DNA of 64,000 nt, from contig JADJOY010000001.1 of assembly GCA_016713535.1 (NCBI GenBank), positions 310,001 through 374,000 of the forward strand, in the 5' to 3' direction. Source of the DNA: Deltaproteobacteria bacterium (GTDB lineage: Bacteria > JADJOY01). Numbering within the stretch: position 1 is the stretch's first letter; every line of letters starts with the position of its first letter. Below, in pieces: positions 8,102 through 22,587 of the stretch. A program made the translations under genes and the position numbers. The notes beneath the pieces were generated by a model. The model did not search any database, was not told the DNA's origin, and saw nothing but the letters and a program-made list of their open reading frames with translations.

Positions 8102-9295
8102 ATGTCGAAGCAGAAGTTCGATCGGAAGCTGCCGCACGTGAACGTCGGGACGATCGGTCACGTGGACCACGGGAAGACGACGCTGACGGCGGCGATCACG
8201 AGCGTTCTGGCGAAGAAGGGTTGGGCGCAGTTTGTGGCGTACGACCAGATCGACAAAGCGCCGGAAGAGAAGGCGCGCGGGATCACGATCGCGACGGCGC
8301 ACGTGGAGTACCAGACGGCGAACCGTCACTACGCGCACGTGGATTGCCCGGGTCACGCGGACTACATCAAGAACATGATCACGGGTGCTGCGCAGATGGA
8401 CGGTGCGATCCTGGTGGTGTCGGCGGCGGATGGCCCGATGCCGCAGACTCGCGAGCACATCCTTCTGGCTCGTCAGGTCGGTGTTCCGTACATCGTGGTG
8501 TTCATGAACAAGTGCGACATGGTGGACGACCCCGAGTTGCTGGATCTGGTGGAGCTCGAGGTTCGGGACCTGCTCAAGCAGTATCAGTTTCCGGGCGACG
8601 AGATCCCGATCGTGAAGGGGTCTGCGTTGAAGGCGCTTTCGTCGGACTCGCCAGATTCCGCGGAGGCGAAGTGCATCTTGGACCTGATGGCGGCGGTGGA
8701 TGCGTATGTTCCGCTTCCGAAGCGCGACGTGGACAAGCCGTTTCTGATGCCGATCGAGGACGTGTTCTCGATCCAGGGGCGCGGGACGGTGGTGACGGGT
8801 CGCGTGGAGCGGGGCAAGGTCCGGGTGGGCGAGGAAATCGAGATCGTCGGGATCAAGCCGACGGTGAAGACGGTGGTGACCGGAGTGGAGATGTTCCGGA
8901 AGCTGCTGGATGAAGGCATGGCGGGCGACAACATCGGCGCGCTGCTGCGGGGTACGAAGCGCAACGAGGTGGAGCGCGGTCAGGTGTTGGCGGCTCCGGG
9001 GACGATCACGCCGCACACGAAGTTCACGGCCGAGGTGTACATTTTGACGAAGGAGGAGGGGGGGCGGCACACTCCCTTCTTCAACGGTTATCGTCCGCAG
9101 TTCTACTTCCGGACGACGGACGTGACGGGATCGGTGGAGTTGCCGGCGGGCGTCGAGATGGTGATGCCGGGCGACAACGTGAACGTGACGGCGCAGTTGC
9201 TGACGCCGATCGCGATGGAAGAGGGTGTTCGGTTCGCGATCCGCGAGGGCGGCCGGACGGTGGGCGCCGGGGTCGTGGCCAAAATCCTCGAGTGA
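8102..9295 (+). CDS. tuf: Elongation factor Tu, intact copy 1
   Basis: 397 residues from the ATG at 8102, after GAGGGGGAAG. This GTPase delivers aminoacyl-tRNA to the ribosome. G1 is GHVDHGKT (residues 19-26), G3 is DCPGH (about 81-85) and G4 is NKCD (about 136-139). Domain 2 ([19 protein letters not shown]) and domain 3 ([12 protein letters not shown]) are complete. It follows tRNA-Thr and precedes rpmG, the usual tufB position. A nearly identical but broken copy lies at 24747-25937. Relative to copy 2, residues KAPEEK, EYQTA and DYIKN replace NAPEEK, EYETA and DYVKN. Confidence 0.98.
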   Translation: MSKQKFDRKLPHVNVGTIGHVDHGKTTLTAAITSVLAKKGWAQFVAYDQIDKAPEEKARGITIATAHVEYQTANRHYAHVDCPGHADYIKNMITGAAQMDGAILVVSAADGPMPQTREHILLARQVGVPYIVVFMNKCDMVDDPELLDLVELEVRDLLKQYQFPGDEIPIVKGSALKALSSDSPDSAEAKCILDLMAAVDAYVPLPKRDVDKPFLMPIEDVFSIQGRGTVVTGRVERGKVRVGEEIEIVGIKPTVKTVVTGVEMFRKLLDEGMAGDNIGALLRGTKRNEVERGQVLAAPGTITPHTKFTAEVYILTKEEGGRHTPFFNGYRPQFYFRTTDVTGSVELPAGVEMVMPGDNVNVTAQLLTPIAMEEGVRFAIREGGRTVGAGVVAKILE

Positions 9296-9336
9296 TTCAC
9301 CTGTTTGCGTGAGTCACGAGTCAGGGAGCTGAGACG

Positions 9337-9486
9337 ATGCGAGATATCATCACGTTGGCTTGCGGTGACTGCAAGCGACGAAACTACACGACCACCAAGA
9401 ACAAGAAGCGCACGCCGGATCGCCTCGCCTTCAAGAAGTACTGTCGATTTTGCCGGAAGCATACGGAGCACAAGGAAACCAAGTGA
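9337..9486 (+). CDS. rpmG: 50S ribosomal protein bL33, zinc-binding form
   Basis: 49 residues, ATG at 9337 after CAGGGAG. It is a small basic protein of the large subunit near the E site. It carries two CxxC pairs, ACGDC and YCRFC, so it is the zinc-containing (C+) form. Its place between tuf and tRNA-Trp-secE is conserved in many bacteria, which supports the call despite its length. Confidence 0.95.
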   Translation: MRDIITLACGDCKRRNYTTTKNKKRTPDRLAFKKYCRFCRKHTEHKETK

Positions 9487-9519
9487 TTCTTGTGTCCGTC
9501 GGGGCGAAGGCCCCAATAG

Positions 9520-9593
9520 AGGCCAGTAGCTCGAACGGCTAGAGCACCGGACTCCAAATCCGGGGGTTGGGGGTTCGAATCCCTCCTGGCCTG
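9520..9593 (+). tRNA. tRNA-Trp (anticodon CCA)
   Basis: Acceptor AGGCCAG/CTGGCCT and anticodon stem CCGGA/TCCGG around CTCCAAA give CCA. The discriminator is G. The 3' CCA is not encoded (CCC follows). Its place between rpmG and secE is canonical. Confidence 0.96.
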
Positions 9594-9635
9594 CCCCTTC
9601 GGGATGGGCCCACGAAACGGTTAGGACGTGCGTCG

Positions 9636-9872
9636 ATGAGTACGAAAGCGAAGGACGACGAGGAGCAGGCCGAAGGGGCCGGGGGGCTCCTCACTCAAGG
9701 GCGCAGGTTCCTGGTCGACGTTCGTCAGGAGCTGAATAAGGTCACTTGGCCCGAGCGGAAGGAGACGGTCACGTCGACCGGGGTAATCCTCTTCTTGGTG
9801 GTTCTGACTGCGATTTATCTCGGCGCACTCGATTGGGGTGTCTCGCGCCTCGTTCGGTGGCTCCTCCAGTAG
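9636..9872 (+). CDS. secE: Preprotein translocase subunit SecE
   Basis: 78 residues from the ATG at 9636. It is the small clamp subunit of the SecYEG channel in the inner membrane. It has a polar N-terminus, the conserved amphipathic segment VRQELNKVTWPERKET (about 29-44) and one membrane helix (GVILFLVVLTAIYLGALDW). It is the short one-helix form, not the three-helix E. coli type. nusG follows after 75 bases, the standard pairing. Confidence 0.95.
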   Translation: MSTKAKDDEEQAEGAGGLLTQGRRFLVDVRQELNKVTWPERKETVTSTGVILFLVVLTAIYLGALDWGVSRLVRWLLQ

Positions 9873-9947
9873 CGCTGACCACTCGCCAGGTTCGTGCGCC
9901 GGATTCGAGGCACGGCCCACTCCGCATCGCGGTCACAGGGGACGGGA

Positions 9948-10481
9948 ATGACGAAGCAGTGGTACGTGGTGCACACCTACTCCGGGTACGAGAACAAGGC
10001 CAAGCAGGCCCTCGAGGAGCGGGTGCGCCGGGCGGGGATGGAGGATCGCTTCGGCGAAATCCTCATTCCACAGGAAAAGACGATCGAACTCGTCAAGGGT
10101 CAGAAGCGAACCACCTCGCGAAAGATGTATCCCGGATACCTGTTCGTGGAGATGGAGCTTTCGGACGAGACTTGGCACATCGTCCAGAACACCCCGAAGG
10201 TCACTAGCTTCGTTGGCGGGGACAAGCAGCACCCGAGTCCGATTCCCGAGCAGGAAGTGCGGGCGATGCGGAACCAGATCGAAGCCGGTGTGCTCAAGCC
10301 GGTAAGCCGCGTTCGCTTTGCCGAGGGTGAGAGCGTGCGGGTCATCGACGGACCATTCGCGAACTTCGTGGGCGTGGTGGAAGAGGTGAAACCGGAGAAG
10401 TCGAAGCTCAAGGTCGCGGTCAGCATCTTCGGCCGGGCAACTCCGGTCGAGCTGGATTTCGTCCAGGTCGAAAAAGCCTGA
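9948..10481 (+). CDS. nusG: Transcription termination/antitermination factor NusG
   Basis: 177 residues, ATG at 9948 after AGGGGACGGGA. The N-terminal NGN domain ([19 protein letters not shown]) binds the RNA polymerase clamp. The C-terminal KOW domain ([19 protein letters not shown]) contacts Rho or ribosomal S10. NusG suppresses pausing and links transcription to translation or Rho termination. The order secE-nusG-rplK is canonical and the length is typical. Confidence 0.97.
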   Translation: MTKQWYVVHTYSGYENKAKQALEERVRRAGMEDRFGEILIPQEKTIELVKGQKRTTSRKMYPGYLFVEMELSDETWHIVQNTPKVTSFVGGDKQHPSPIPEQEVRAMRNQIEAGVLKPVSRVRFAEGESVRVIDGPFANFVGVVEEVKPEKSKLKVAVSIFGRATPVELDFVQVEKA

Positions 10482-10517
10482 CGGAGCTCGGCTCGGGTCG
10501 GCTAAGGAGAGAATGCA

Positions 10518-10943
10518 ATGGCCAAGAAGGTCGTCACTCAGATCAAGCTGCACGTGACCGGCGGTGAGGCAAACCCGTCGCCTCCGGTCGGCCCCGCGCT
10601 CGGGCAGCACGGCGTCAACATCATGGAGTTTTGCCGCAAGTTCAACGAGCGAACTCAGGCCGAGAAGGGGATCACGGTCCCAGTGGTGATCACCGTCTAC
10701 TCGGACCGCTCGTTCGAATTCGTCACCAAGACGCCACCGGCATCCGTCCTGTTGAAGCTGGCCGCTGGAGTGGTGAAGGGTGCTCACGACCCGAAGCGAG
10801 AAAAGGTCGGCCGCTTGACGCGGGCGCAGGTGGAGGAGATCGCAAAGCGTAAGATGCCGGATCTCACAGCAGCCAGCCTTGCGGCGGCGGTGAACTCGAT
10901 CATGGGAACGGCTCGTAGCATGGGAATCGAAGTGACGGGCTGA
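10518..10943 (+). CDS. rplK: 50S ribosomal protein uL11
   Basis: 141 residues, ATG at 10518 after AAGGAGAG. uL11 binds 23S rRNA at the GTPase-associated centre and forms the L7/L12 stalk base. The proline-rich N-terminal domain ([18 protein letters not shown]) and the C-terminal rRNA-binding domain ending [15 protein letters not shown] are conserved. It opens the rplK-rplA-rplJ-rplL set. Confidence 0.98.
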   Translation: MAKKVVTQIKLHVTGGEANPSPPVGPALGQHGVNIMEFCRKFNERTQAEKGITVPVVITVYSDRSFEFVTKTPPASVLLKLAAGVVKGAHDPKREKVGRLTRAQVEEIAKRKMPDLTAASLAAAVNSIMGTARSMGIEVTG

Positions 10944-10963
10944 AGCCCGCGTCTGGGTGAGAC

Positions 10964-11668
10964 ATGCCGACACACAGCAAACGGTTCAAGAAGGCGCTAG
11001 CGGGCGTCAACCGCCAAAAGGGCTACTCGGTCGATGATGCGATCGACGCCCTGCTGGCTACGGCGACTGCTAAATTCGATGAGACTCTTGAGATTGCAGT
11101 CCGGCTTGGCGTCGATCCGCGAAAGGCGGACCAGAACGTCCGGGGAGCGATCGTGTTGCCTCACGGCACGGGCAAGGGAGCCAAGGTGCTCGTCCTCGCT
11201 CGCGATGCGGCCAAGGAGAAGGAGGCTCGTGAGGCCGGGGCGGATCTCGTCGGAAACGACGACTTTCTCAAGCAGATCGAGTCAGGGTGGCTGGACTTCG
11301 ACAAACTGATCGCGACACCTGACATGATGAAGGACTTGGGAAAGCTCGGTAAGGTGCTCGGACCTCGGGGACTCATGCCGAGCCCGAAGACAGGCTCGGT
11401 TACCTTCGACGTGAAGCGCGCCGTCGAGGAGGCCAAGGCTGGCAAGGTCGAGTTTAGGGTCGACAAGGCTGGGATCGTGCACGCCGGAATAGCGCGGCGC
11501 TCGTTCAAGAAGGACCAAGTGCGCGACAATCTCGTGGCACTCATGAACCAAATCAATCGCATGAAGCCCTCCACGAGTAAGGGCATCTACCTCAAGACGA
11601 TCGCACTCAGCAGCACGATGGGGCCGGGGATCAAGGTCGATCCTGCGGAATTCCGAGTAACTGCTTGA
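10964..11668 (+). CDS. rplA: 50S ribosomal protein uL1
   Basis: 234 residues, ATG at 10964, 20 bases after rplK. uL1 forms the mobile stalk that helps release deacylated tRNA from the E site, and in many bacteria represses its own operon. Conserved segments are VRLGVDPRKADQNVRGAIVLPHGTG (split across residues about 45-70) and GPRGLMPSPKTGSVT. Full family length. Confidence 0.98.
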   Translation: MPTHSKRFKKALAGVNRQKGYSVDDAIDALLATATAKFDETLEIAVRLGVDPRKADQNVRGAIVLPHGTGKGAKVLVLARDAAKEKEAREAGADLVGNDDFLKQIESGWLDFDKLIATPDMMKDLGKLGKVLGPRGLMPSPKTGSVTFDVKRAVEEAKAGKVEFRVDKAGIVHAGIARRSFKKDQVRDNLVALMNQINRMKPSTSKGIYLKTIALSSTMGPGIKVDPAEFRVTA

Positions 11669-11696
11669 GTCGACGCGTGGGCGGGAGGGCAAGCCG

Positions 11697-12224
11697 GTGA
11701 ACCGTACTGAAAAGACCGTCAAGGTCGACGAATTGCACAAGAAGTTCGAGGATATGACCCTCCTGGTGGTGGCTGACTACCAAGGGTTTACGGTCGACCA
11801 GTTCACACGCCTGCGGGTGGACCTTCGCGCGGCGAACAGCGAACTGCACGTCGTGAAGAATCGGCTAGCTCGCAAGGCGGCCGAAAGCACCTCGGTTGAC
11901 ATTCTGGGTGACTCGCTCCGCGGGCCGACTGCGATTGCGATGACCGCCGGTGACCCAGTCGCGGTCGCCAAGGTCTTGGTGAAGTACGCAGCCAAGAAGG
12001 ACGAGGCACCGCTTCGTGTGCGAGCGGGACTTCTCTCCGGAAAAAGGCTCGACCCGAAAGACGTCGAGGCCCTCGCGACGCTCCCAGGCCTGCCCGAGCT
12101 TCGGGCGAAGTTCGTGGGGCTACTATGTGCCGCGCCGCGGAACTTTCTTGGGGTGCTTCAGGCACCCTCGCGCGACATGGTCGGGATCCTTCATGCGCGG
12201 GGTGCTGCGCTCGGCGGTGAATGA
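11697..12224 (+). CDS. rplJ: 50S ribosomal protein uL10
   Basis: 175 residues from a GTG at 11697 after GGGAGGGCAAGCCG. uL10 anchors bL12 dimers to the stalk. The N-terminal domain (VVADYQGFTVDQFTRLR, LHVVKNRLARKA) is typical and the C-terminal helix is the bL12 attachment site. Only 28 bases separate it from rplA, too few for the usual L10 mRNA leader. An unusually long 171-base gap follows before rplL. Confidence 0.97.
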   Translation: MNRTEKTVKVDELHKKFEDMTLLVVADYQGFTVDQFTRLRVDLRAANSELHVVKNRLARKAAESTSVDILGDSLRGPTAIAMTAGDPVAVAKVLVKYAAKKDEAPLRVRAGLLSGKRLDPKDVEALATLPGLPELRAKFVGLLCAAPRNFLGVLQAPSRDMVGILHARGAALGGE

Positions 12225-12271
12225 CCGAGTCACCGTGGCCCGGTCGCGGCGCCGATCCGGCGCGCGGTACC

Positions 12272-12312
12272 GAGTCTCCCTTGATCCCGGGACTATCAAG
12301 AGAGTCGCAGGG
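12272..12312 (+). other. Hairpin in the rplJ-rplL intergenic region
   Basis: GAGTCTCCCTTGAT and ATCAAGAGAGTC form a stem of about 10 bp with one mismatch, loop CCCGGGACT. It lies inside a 171-base gap, with a second GC-rich repeat (GCGCCG/CGGCGC) just upstream. No T run follows, so processing or attenuation is more likely than full termination. Confidence 0.4.
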
Positions 12313-12395
12313 TGTCCGCGTGGCGCGGGCAGCCGTTCACTGAATCGGGAAGTCGTTAGGCAGTCACCGATAAGTCCAGAAAAGGAGCAGGAACG

Positions 12396-12785
12396 ATGAC
12401 AGAGATCACCAAGGAAGACGTTCTCGCTTGGCTCGACAAGCGCACCGTGCTCGAACTTGCCGAGCTGACGAAGGAGCTGGAAGGGCGCTGGGGCGTCACT
12501 GCGGCTGCGGCCGTGGTTGCAGCGCCAGCTGCCGGTGGATCCGCCGCAGGCGCCGCGGCGCCAGTCGAGGAGCAGACCGAGTTCACGGTTATCCTCAAGG
12601 ACTTCGGCGCCAACAAGATCCAGGTGATCAAGGAGGTTCGTGCCGTCACAGGGCTCGGGCTCAAGGAAGCCAAGGACCTGGTCGAGGGCGCGCCCAAGCC
12701 TGTGAAGGAGAACGTCTCCAAGGAAGAGGCCGCTGACGTGAAGAAGAAGCTCGAGGACGCTGGTGCAACGGTAGAGGTGAAGTGA
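12396..12785 (+). CDS. rplL: 50S ribosomal protein bL12 (L7/L12)
   Basis: 129 residues, ATG at 12396 after AAAAGGAGCAGGAACG, a strong ribosome binding site fitting its several copies per ribosome. It has an N-terminal dimerisation domain, an Ala/Gly-rich hinge (about residues 35-60) and a C-terminal domain that recruits translation factors ([36 protein letters not shown]). Typical length. rpoB follows 67 bases later. Confidence 0.98.
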   Translation: MTEITKEDVLAWLDKRTVLELAELTKELEGRWGVTAAAAVVAAPAAGGSAAGAAAPVEEQTEFTVILKDFGANKIQVIKEVRAVTGLGLKEAKDLVEGAPKPVKENVSKEEAADVKKKLEDAGATVEVK

Positions 12786-12790
12786 AGTAC

Positions 12791-12839
12791 CGGCTATACC
12801 GAGCACCCTTCGTCATTCCAATTTCTGGCGGTATGGCCG
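12791..12839 (+). other. Hairpin directly before the rpoB ribosome binding site
   Basis: CGGCTATACCG (12791-12801) pairs with CGGTATGGCCG (12829-12839) as an 11-bp stem with one G-U pair and a 27-base loop. The right arm ends just before the rpoB Shine-Dalgarno CGGAGG. No T run follows. It could be an RNase III site or a translational control element between rplL and rpoB. Confidence 0.45.
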
Positions 12840-12852
12840 CCGGAGGATCTGC

Positions 12853-17037
<4,185 letters not shown>

Positions 17038-17091
17038 GGCGTCTGTCGCCTCGCCCGGTCAACCCGTCGGCGTTTCCTGAGGAGGTCCCAC

Positions 17092-20000
17092 ATGGACGAT
17101 CTTTTCAATTTCTTCGAGCGTCCCAAGAACCCCTCGCAGTTTAAGGCGATTCGTGTCTCGCTCGCTTCGGCAGAGAAGATCCGGTCGTGGTCGTTCGGTG
17201 AGGTGAAGAAGCCCGAGACGATCAACTACCGAACCTTCAAGCCGGAGCGGGACGGTCTTTTCTGCGCGAAGATCTTCGGTCCGATCAAGGACTACGAGTG
17301 TAACTGCGGGAAGTACAAGAGGATGCGCCATCGCGGCGTGGTGTGCGAGAAGTGTGGCGTCGAGGTGATCCAGTCGAAGGTGCGTCGCGAGCGGATGGGT
17401 CACATCGATCTCGCGACCCCGGTCGCGCACATCTGGTTCCTCAAGAGTCTCCCGAGCAGGCTCGGGGCACTGCTTGACCTGACCCTGAAGGATCTGGAGC
17501 GGATTCCATACTTCGAGGACTTCCTTGTCACCGACCCTGGGGATACGGAGCTGACGTTCGGCCAACTGATGACCGAGCAGCAGTATCGCCAGGCGATGGA
17601 GCAGTACGGCGCCGCGTTCACCGCTCGGATGGGCGCGGAAGCGATCCAGGACATCCTGACCAAGCTGAACATCGAACGTCTGGCCGCCGAACTCCGGCGC
17701 GAGATGAAGGTCGCGACTTCAGAGGCCAAGCGCAAGAAGATCGCCAAGCGGCTCAAGGTGCTTGAGTGCTTCAATCGGACCGACCGGTTCGTTCGATTGC
17801 TTCGAGAGGTCGAAGAGAAGCAGACGAACGACGAGACGAAGACGGTGCTTCGTGGGTGGATCGAGACCTTCGAGAAGCTCAAGGCGGAGAAGGAAGCGGC
17901 CGAGTCAATCGTGGAGATGCAGGCCGTCGATGCGAAGATCGAGGACGCGGTTCGCGACCTGAGTCACTCGAAGCAGCTCCGCACCCTCGGGCAGAAGCTG
18001 TTCGAGCGCTATCGCAGTTTGAACCGGCCCGAGTGGATGATTCTTGACACGATCCCGGTCATTCCGCCGGATCTGCGCCCGTTGGTTCCATTGGACGGTG
18101 GGCGTTTCGCCACGTCGGACCTAAACGACCTGTACCGCCGAGTCATCAACCGTAACAACAGGCTCAAGCGCCTCAAGGAACTGAACGCGCCAGACATCAT
18201 CATACGTAACGAGAAGCGCATGCTGCAGGAGGCTGTGGACGCGCTGCTGGATAACGGGCGCCGTGGCAAGGCGATAACCGGACCGAACAAGCGTCCGCTC
18301 AAGAGTCTGAGCGACATGCTCAAAGGAAAGGGCGGCCGGTTCCGTCAGAACCTGCTTGGGAAGCGAGTCGATTATTCGGGCAGAAGCGTGATCGTCGTTG
18401 GCCCCGAATTGAGGCTCCATCAGTGTGGCCTCCCGAAGAAGATGGCGCTCGAACTCTTCAAGCCCTTCATTTACAACAAGCTTGAGGAGCGTGGTTACGT
18501 CACGACCATCAAGGCTGCGAAGAAGCTCGTCGAGAAGGAAAAGCCCGAAGGTTGGGATGTTTTGGACGAGGTGATCCGCGAGCACCCCGTGATGCTGAAC
18601 CGGGCGCCCACGCTCCATCGGCTCGGTATTCAGGCGTTCGAGCCGCTGCTGATCGAGGGTAAAGCGATCCAGCTTCATCCTCTCGTATGCACAGCCTTCA
18701 ACGCGGACTTCGACGGAGACCAGATGGCGGTCCACGTGCCTCTGTCACTGGAGGCTCAGATCGAGGCCCGAGTGTTGATGATGAGTACCAACAACATTCT
18801 TTCGCCAGCACACGGTGGACCGATCGTGGTCCCATCGCAGGATATCGTGCTCGGCCTTTACTACCTCACCCGAGAGCAGGCGGGATCTCGAGGCGAAGGT
18901 CGTGTGTTCTCCGGCGTGGAGGAGGTGCGGACCGCCTACGATTCGGGCGAGGCCGAACTCCACGCTCGAGTGACGGTGCGACTCGATGGTGAGAGGGTTC
19001 AGACCACCGTAGGTCGCGTGCTCCTTCGCGAGGTGCTGCCAGACGAGCTCCCATTCGAACGAATCAATCGGGTGCTCGATAAGAAGGCGCTCGGGGGTCT
19101 CATCCGCAGCGCGTTCCTCCTCTGCGGTACGAAGAAGACAGTGATCCTGGCGGATCGGCTCAAGGATGTCGGCTATTCATTTGCCACGCAGGCGGGGATC
19201 TCGATCTGCATGGAGGACATGCGGATCCCGAACCGGAAGGGGGAGCTTCTCGGTGCCGCCCAGGATGAGGTGGAGAAGATCCAGCAGCAGTACACAGACG
19301 GCCTGATTACGGACGGCGAGCGCTACAACAAGGTCGTCGACATATGGGCGCGGGGCAGCGACGAGATCGCTTCCGAGATGATGAAGGAGATCAAGACACC
19401 GCCCGAGGGTGACGCGAGCGAAGGTGGCCGAGACGCGCTTACGGCTGGATTCAATCCGATCTTCATGATGGCCGATTCCGGTGCGAGAGGTAGCGCTCAG
19501 CAGATTCGCCAGCTTGCCGGCATGCGCGGCCTCATGGCGAAGCCATCCGGCGAGATCATTGAGACGCCGATCACGGCGAACTTCCGTGAGGGCCTGACCG
19601 TCGGTCAGTACTTCATCTCGACGCACGGCGCCCGCAAGGGACTCGCCGATACCGCCCTCAAGACCGCGAATTCGGGTTACCTGACTCGTCGCTTGGTCGA
19701 CGTCGCGCAGGACGTAGTGATCCTGGAGGACGATTGCGGAACGCTCGACGGCATCGAGTTGAGTCCGCTGGTCGAAGGGGGCGAGATCATCGAGTCGCTT
19801 GGCGACCGCATCCTCGGCCGCTTCGCGCTTCGCGATATCGCCGACCCGTATACGGGAGAGGTGCTGGTACCTGCGAATGCCGAGATCAACGAAACGCTTG
19901 TTGAGCGGATCGAGCAAGCGGGTATCGAACGTGTTCTGATCCGAAGCGTGCTCACCTGCCGCGCTCGCCGCGGAATCTGCAAGATGTGTTACGGGCGCGA

Positions 20001-21507
20001 TCTCGCGCGGGGCCTACCAGTCAGTCAGGGAGAAGCTGTCGGGGTGATCGCTGCACAGTCGATCGGTGAGCCCGGAACGCAGCTGACGATGCGTACGTTC
20101 CACATTGGTGGTATGGCGAGTCGTCGAGCCGAGCAGAGCACGCTCGAGGGGCGCACCGACGGCCTCGTTCGGCTAGAGCGTGCGCACGTGGTTGTGAACC
20201 GCGAGGGCCACGACATCGTGATGAGCAGGAACGGTGAGATCATCATCCGTGACGAGAACGGCCGGGAGCGCGAAAAGTACCCCCTCACCTACGGTGCTCG
20301 CCTCAAGGTCAAGGAAGGCAGTCGAGTCAGGAAGGGGACGCTCCTCGCGGAGTGGGATCCCTTCACGAATCCGATCCTGTCGGAGGTCGGCGGCATCGTG
20401 AAGTTCGGCGATGTGGTCGAAGGTGTCACCATGCGCGAGCAGGTCGACGAGGTGACCGGCTTCTCGAGCAAGGTGATCATCGAGAGCCGTGACGCGGAGC
20501 TCAGGCCACGCGTGTCGATCAAGGATCTCTCCGACACGAAGCGCACGTTGCCAGTGCCCGGGACCGCCCGCCAGGCCCGTTACCTCTTGCCGGTAGGCGC
20601 GATCATCACGAAGGTCGAAGGCGACGAAGTCCAGGCCGGCGATATCATCGCGAAGATCCCTCGTGAAACCGCGAAGACCAAAGACATCACGGGAGGTCTG
20701 CCTCGAGTTGCGGAGCTCTTTGAAGCCCGGCGTCCGAAAGAGGTCGCGTTCATCAGCGATATCGACGGAACCGTGACTTTTGGCCGCGATACGAAGGGCA
20801 AGCGGAAGGTGGTCGTAACGCCGCCAGAGGAACGGGGTGAGGCGGCCGAGTATTTGATTCCGCGCGGAAAGTACATCCGGGTACAAGAGGGCGATTTCGT
20901 CCGAGCTGGTGACGTCCTCATGGATGGTTCGCCCAACCCGCACGACATTCTTCGGGTGAAGGGCGAGAAGGACCTCATGAAGTTCCTGGTGGACGAGGTT
21001 CAGGAGGTCTATCGGCTCCAGGGCGTCCGGATCAACGACAAGCACATCGAAGTGATCGTACGCCAGATGCTGCGTCGAGTCCGCGTGACAGACGTGGGCG
21101 ACACCGACTTCATCGTGGGCGAGCAGGTCGAAAAGCACGAGTTTCAGGACGTCAACGCCGCTGTCATCGGCAAGGGAGGTCGGCCGGCGACGGGGGAGCC
21201 ACTCCTGCTCGGCATCACGAAGGCTTCGCTGTCGACCGAGAGCTTCATCAGCGCCGCCAGCTTCCAGGAGACGACCAAGGTCCTCACCGAGGCTGCGATC
21301 GTTGGGAAGGTCGACCACCTGCGTGGCCTCAAGGAGAACGTCATCATGGGGCGCCTGATCCCCGCCGGTACCGGGCTTCCGAACTACGGGCCGCGTCGGA
21401 TCGACGTCGATGTCGATGGTACGGACGACGAGATCGCCTACGCGCCCTTGACCATCATCCCGACCACTCCTGGGCACGACGGCATCACGAGCGCCGAGGG
21501 GGCGTGA
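17092..21507 (+). CDS. rpoC: RNA polymerase beta' subunit
   Basis: 1471 residues, ATG at 17092 after GAGGAGGTCCCAC. It is the catalytic subunit of RNA polymerase. The N-terminal zinc ribbon is [20 protein letters not shown], the Mg-binding NADFDGD lies at about residues 537-543, and the second zinc site is [17 protein letters not shown]. The bridge-helix region ([15 protein letters not shown]) and the C-terminal segment ([14 protein letters not shown]) are present. The length suggests no very large insertion. The stop is followed by a separate promoter for rpsL. Confidence 0.99.
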   Translation: MDDLFNFFERPKNPSQFKAIRVSLASAEKIRSWSFGEVKKPETINYRTFKPERDGLFCAKIFGPIKDYECNCGKYKRMRHRGVVCEKCGVEVIQSKVRRERMGHIDLATPVAHIWFLKSLPSRLGALLDLTLKDLERIPYFEDFLVTDPGDTELTFGQLMTEQQYRQAMEQYGAAFTARMGAEAIQDILTKLNIERLAAELRREMKVATSEAKRKKIAKRLKVLECFNRTDRFVRLLREVEEKQTNDETKTVLRGWIETFEKLKAEKEAAESIVEMQAVDAKIEDAVRDLSHSKQLRTLGQKLFERYRSLNRPEWMILDTIPVIPPDLRPLVPLDGGRFATSDLNDLYRRVINRNNRLKRLKELNAPDIIIRNEKRMLQEAVDALLDNGRRGKAITGPNKRPLKSLSDMLKGKGGRFRQNLLGKRVDYSGRSVIVVGPELRLHQCGLPKKMALELFKPFIYNKLEERGYVTTIKAAKKLVEKEKPEGWDVLDEVIREHPVMLNRAPTLHRLGIQAFEPLLIEGKAIQLHPLVCTAFNADFDGDQMAVHVPLSLEAQIEARVLMMSTNNILSPAHGGPIVVPSQDIVLGLYYLTREQAGSRGEGRVFSGVEEVRTAYDSGEAELHARVTVRLDGERVQTTVGRVLLREVLPDELPFERINRVLDKKALGGLIRSAFLLCGTKKTVILADRLKDVGYSFATQAGISICMEDMRIPNRKGELLGAAQDEVEKIQQQYTDGLITDGERYNKVVDIWARGSDEIASEMMKEIKTPPEGDASEGGRDALTAGFNPIFMMADSGARGSAQQIRQLAGMRGLMAKPSGEIIETPITANFREGLTVGQYFISTHGARKGLADTALKTANSGYLTRRLVDVAQDVVILEDDCGTLDGIELSPLVEGGEIIESLGDRILGRFALRDIADPYTGEVLVPANAEINETLVERIEQAGIERVLIRSVLTCRARRGICKMCYGRDLARGLPVSQGEAVGVIAAQSIGEPGTQLTMRTFHIGGMASRRAEQSTLEGRTDGLVRLERAHVVVNREGHDIVMSRNGEIIIRDENGREREKYPLTYGARLKVKEGSRVRKGTLLAEWDPFTNPILSEVGGIVKFGDVVEGVTMREQVDEVTGFSSKVIIESRDAELRPRVSIKDLSDTKRTLPVPGTARQARYLLPVGAIITKVEGDEVQAGDIIAKIPRETAKTKDITGGLPRVAELFEARRPKEVAFISDIDGTVTFGRDTKGKRKVVVTPPEERGEAAEYLIPRGKYIRVQEGDFVRAGDVLMDGSPNPHDILRVKGEKDLMKFLVDEVQEVYRLQGVRINDKHIEVIVRQMLRRVRVTDVGDTDFIVGEQVEKHEFQDVNAAVIGKGGRPATGEPLLLGITKASLSTESFISAASFQETTKVLTEAAIVGKVDHLRGLKENVIMGRLIPAGTGLPNYGPRRIDVDVDGTDDEIAYAPLTIIPTTPGHDGITSAEGA

Positions 21508-21527
21508 TTGTCCGGGGCGGTGACCGC

Positions 21528-21556
21528 TTGACGGGCGTCGCCATATCGAATAAATA
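21528..21556 (+). promoter_or_regulatory. Sigma70-type promoter of the rpsL-rpsG-fusA-tuf operon
   Basis: TTGACG (21528-21533), exactly 17 bases, TAAATA (21551-21556), in an AT-rich patch unusual for this genome and 95 bases upstream of the rpsL ATG. It lies just after rpoC, so the str operon can be transcribed apart from rpoBC. Confidence 0.72.
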
Positions 21557-21650
21557 TAGGCTTTTTAAGCTCTCGTTCGACGACGCAACGCGTAACGGCC
21601 GCGCAGAAGCGTGCTGCCGACGCGACGTATCGTCCGCAGGAAGGTTCCTG

Positions 21651-22022
21651 ATGCCCACGATCAACCAACTCGTTCGCCGCGGGCGAAAGAAGATCCGCAA
21701 TCGGACGGCCGCCCCGGCTCTGAAGAGTTGTCCTCAGGTTCGTGGGGTCTGTCTGCGGGTGTACACGTCCACGCCGAAGAAGCCGAACTCGGCTCTCCGG
21801 AAGGTGGCGCGCGTGCGTCTCACGAACGGGATGGAGGTCACTACCTACATCCCGGGTATCGGGCACAACCTGCAGGAGCACTCGGTGGTGTTGATCCGCG
21901 GTGGGCGCGTGAAGGATCTGCCCGGTGTGCGGTACCACATCATTCGCGGGACGCAGGACTCGCTTGGTGTATCGGATCGGCGGCAGGGTCGGTCCAAGTA
22001 CGGCGCAAAGCGGCCGAAGTGA
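21651..22022 (+). CDS. rpsL: 30S ribosomal protein uS12
   Basis: 123 residues. The ATG at 21651 ([13 protein letters not shown]) after GCAGGAAGG is chosen over a longer upstream frame. uS12 sits at the decoding centre. The streptomycin loops are wild type: [15 protein letters not shown] keeps the K43-equivalent and [12 protein letters not shown] keeps the K88-equivalent. It is the first gene of the str operon. Confidence 0.98.
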   Translation: MPTINQLVRRGRKKIRNRTAAPALKSCPQVRGVCLRVYTSTPKKPNSALRKVARVRLTNGMEVTTYIPGIGHNLQEHSVVLIRGGRVKDLPGVRYHIIRGTQDSLGVSDRRQGRSKYGAKRPK

Positions 22023-22063
22023 CACCGCAATCGACTGCATCAGCGTAGACGAGGATCTGGCGA

Positions 22064-22534
22064 ATGCCGCGACGACGTGAAATTGAGAAGCGCCAGCCCA
22101 TCCCTGACCCGAAGTACGGGGATGATCTGGTGGCCAAATTTGTCAATGTGCTCATGCGCGACGGGAAGAAGAGCACGGCTCAGATGATCTTCTACCGCGC
22201 GCTTGAGCGGATGCAGGATCAGACCGGCGAGGAGCCGCTCGGGTTGTTTCGCAAGGCCCTGGATCGGTCGAAGCCCCAGTTGGAGGTCAAGTCTCGGCGG
22301 GTCGGTGGCTCGACCTACCAGGTGCCCGTCCCCGTTAGGGATGCGCGGCAGGTCGCGCTCGCGAGTCGGTGGCTCGTGCAGTACGCCCGCGAGCGCCATG
22401 AAAAGTCGATGGAGGAGCGGTTGGCCGGGGAGTTGGTTGATGCCGCGAACGGTCGGGGGGCGACCATCAAGAAGCGAGAAGACACTCACCGCATGGCTGA
22501 AGCCAACAAGGCGTTCGCGCACTACCGCTGGTAA
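22064..22534 (+). CDS. rpsG: 30S ribosomal protein uS7
   Basis: 156 residues, ATG at 22064. It is a primary 16S rRNA binding protein of the 30S head that contacts E- and P-site tRNA; in E. coli it is the translational repressor of the str operon. Conserved segments are [25 protein letters not shown] and [20 protein letters not shown]. Standard length, 41 bases after rpsL. Confidence 0.98.
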   Translation: MPRRREIEKRQPIPDPKYGDDLVAKFVNVLMRDGKKSTAQMIFYRALERMQDQTGEEPLGLFRKALDRSKPQLEVKSRRVGGSTYQVPVPVRDARQVALASRWLVQYARERHEKSMEERLAGELVDAANGRGATIKKREDTHRMAEANKAFAHYRW

Positions 22535-22587
22535 CGTTCGGGTGGTTCGGCCGGCTCTTTCGCCCGTGATGTCTGGATTCCTCTGTC

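Noticed and set aside
8063-9070. Long minus-strand open frame opposite tuf1, and its twin opposite tuf2
   Set aside because: His/Arg-rich shadow of a highly biased coding strand; no family features.
20173-21477. 434-codon minus-strand frame opposite rpoC
   Set aside because: Antisense shadow of rpoC with no recognisable domain.
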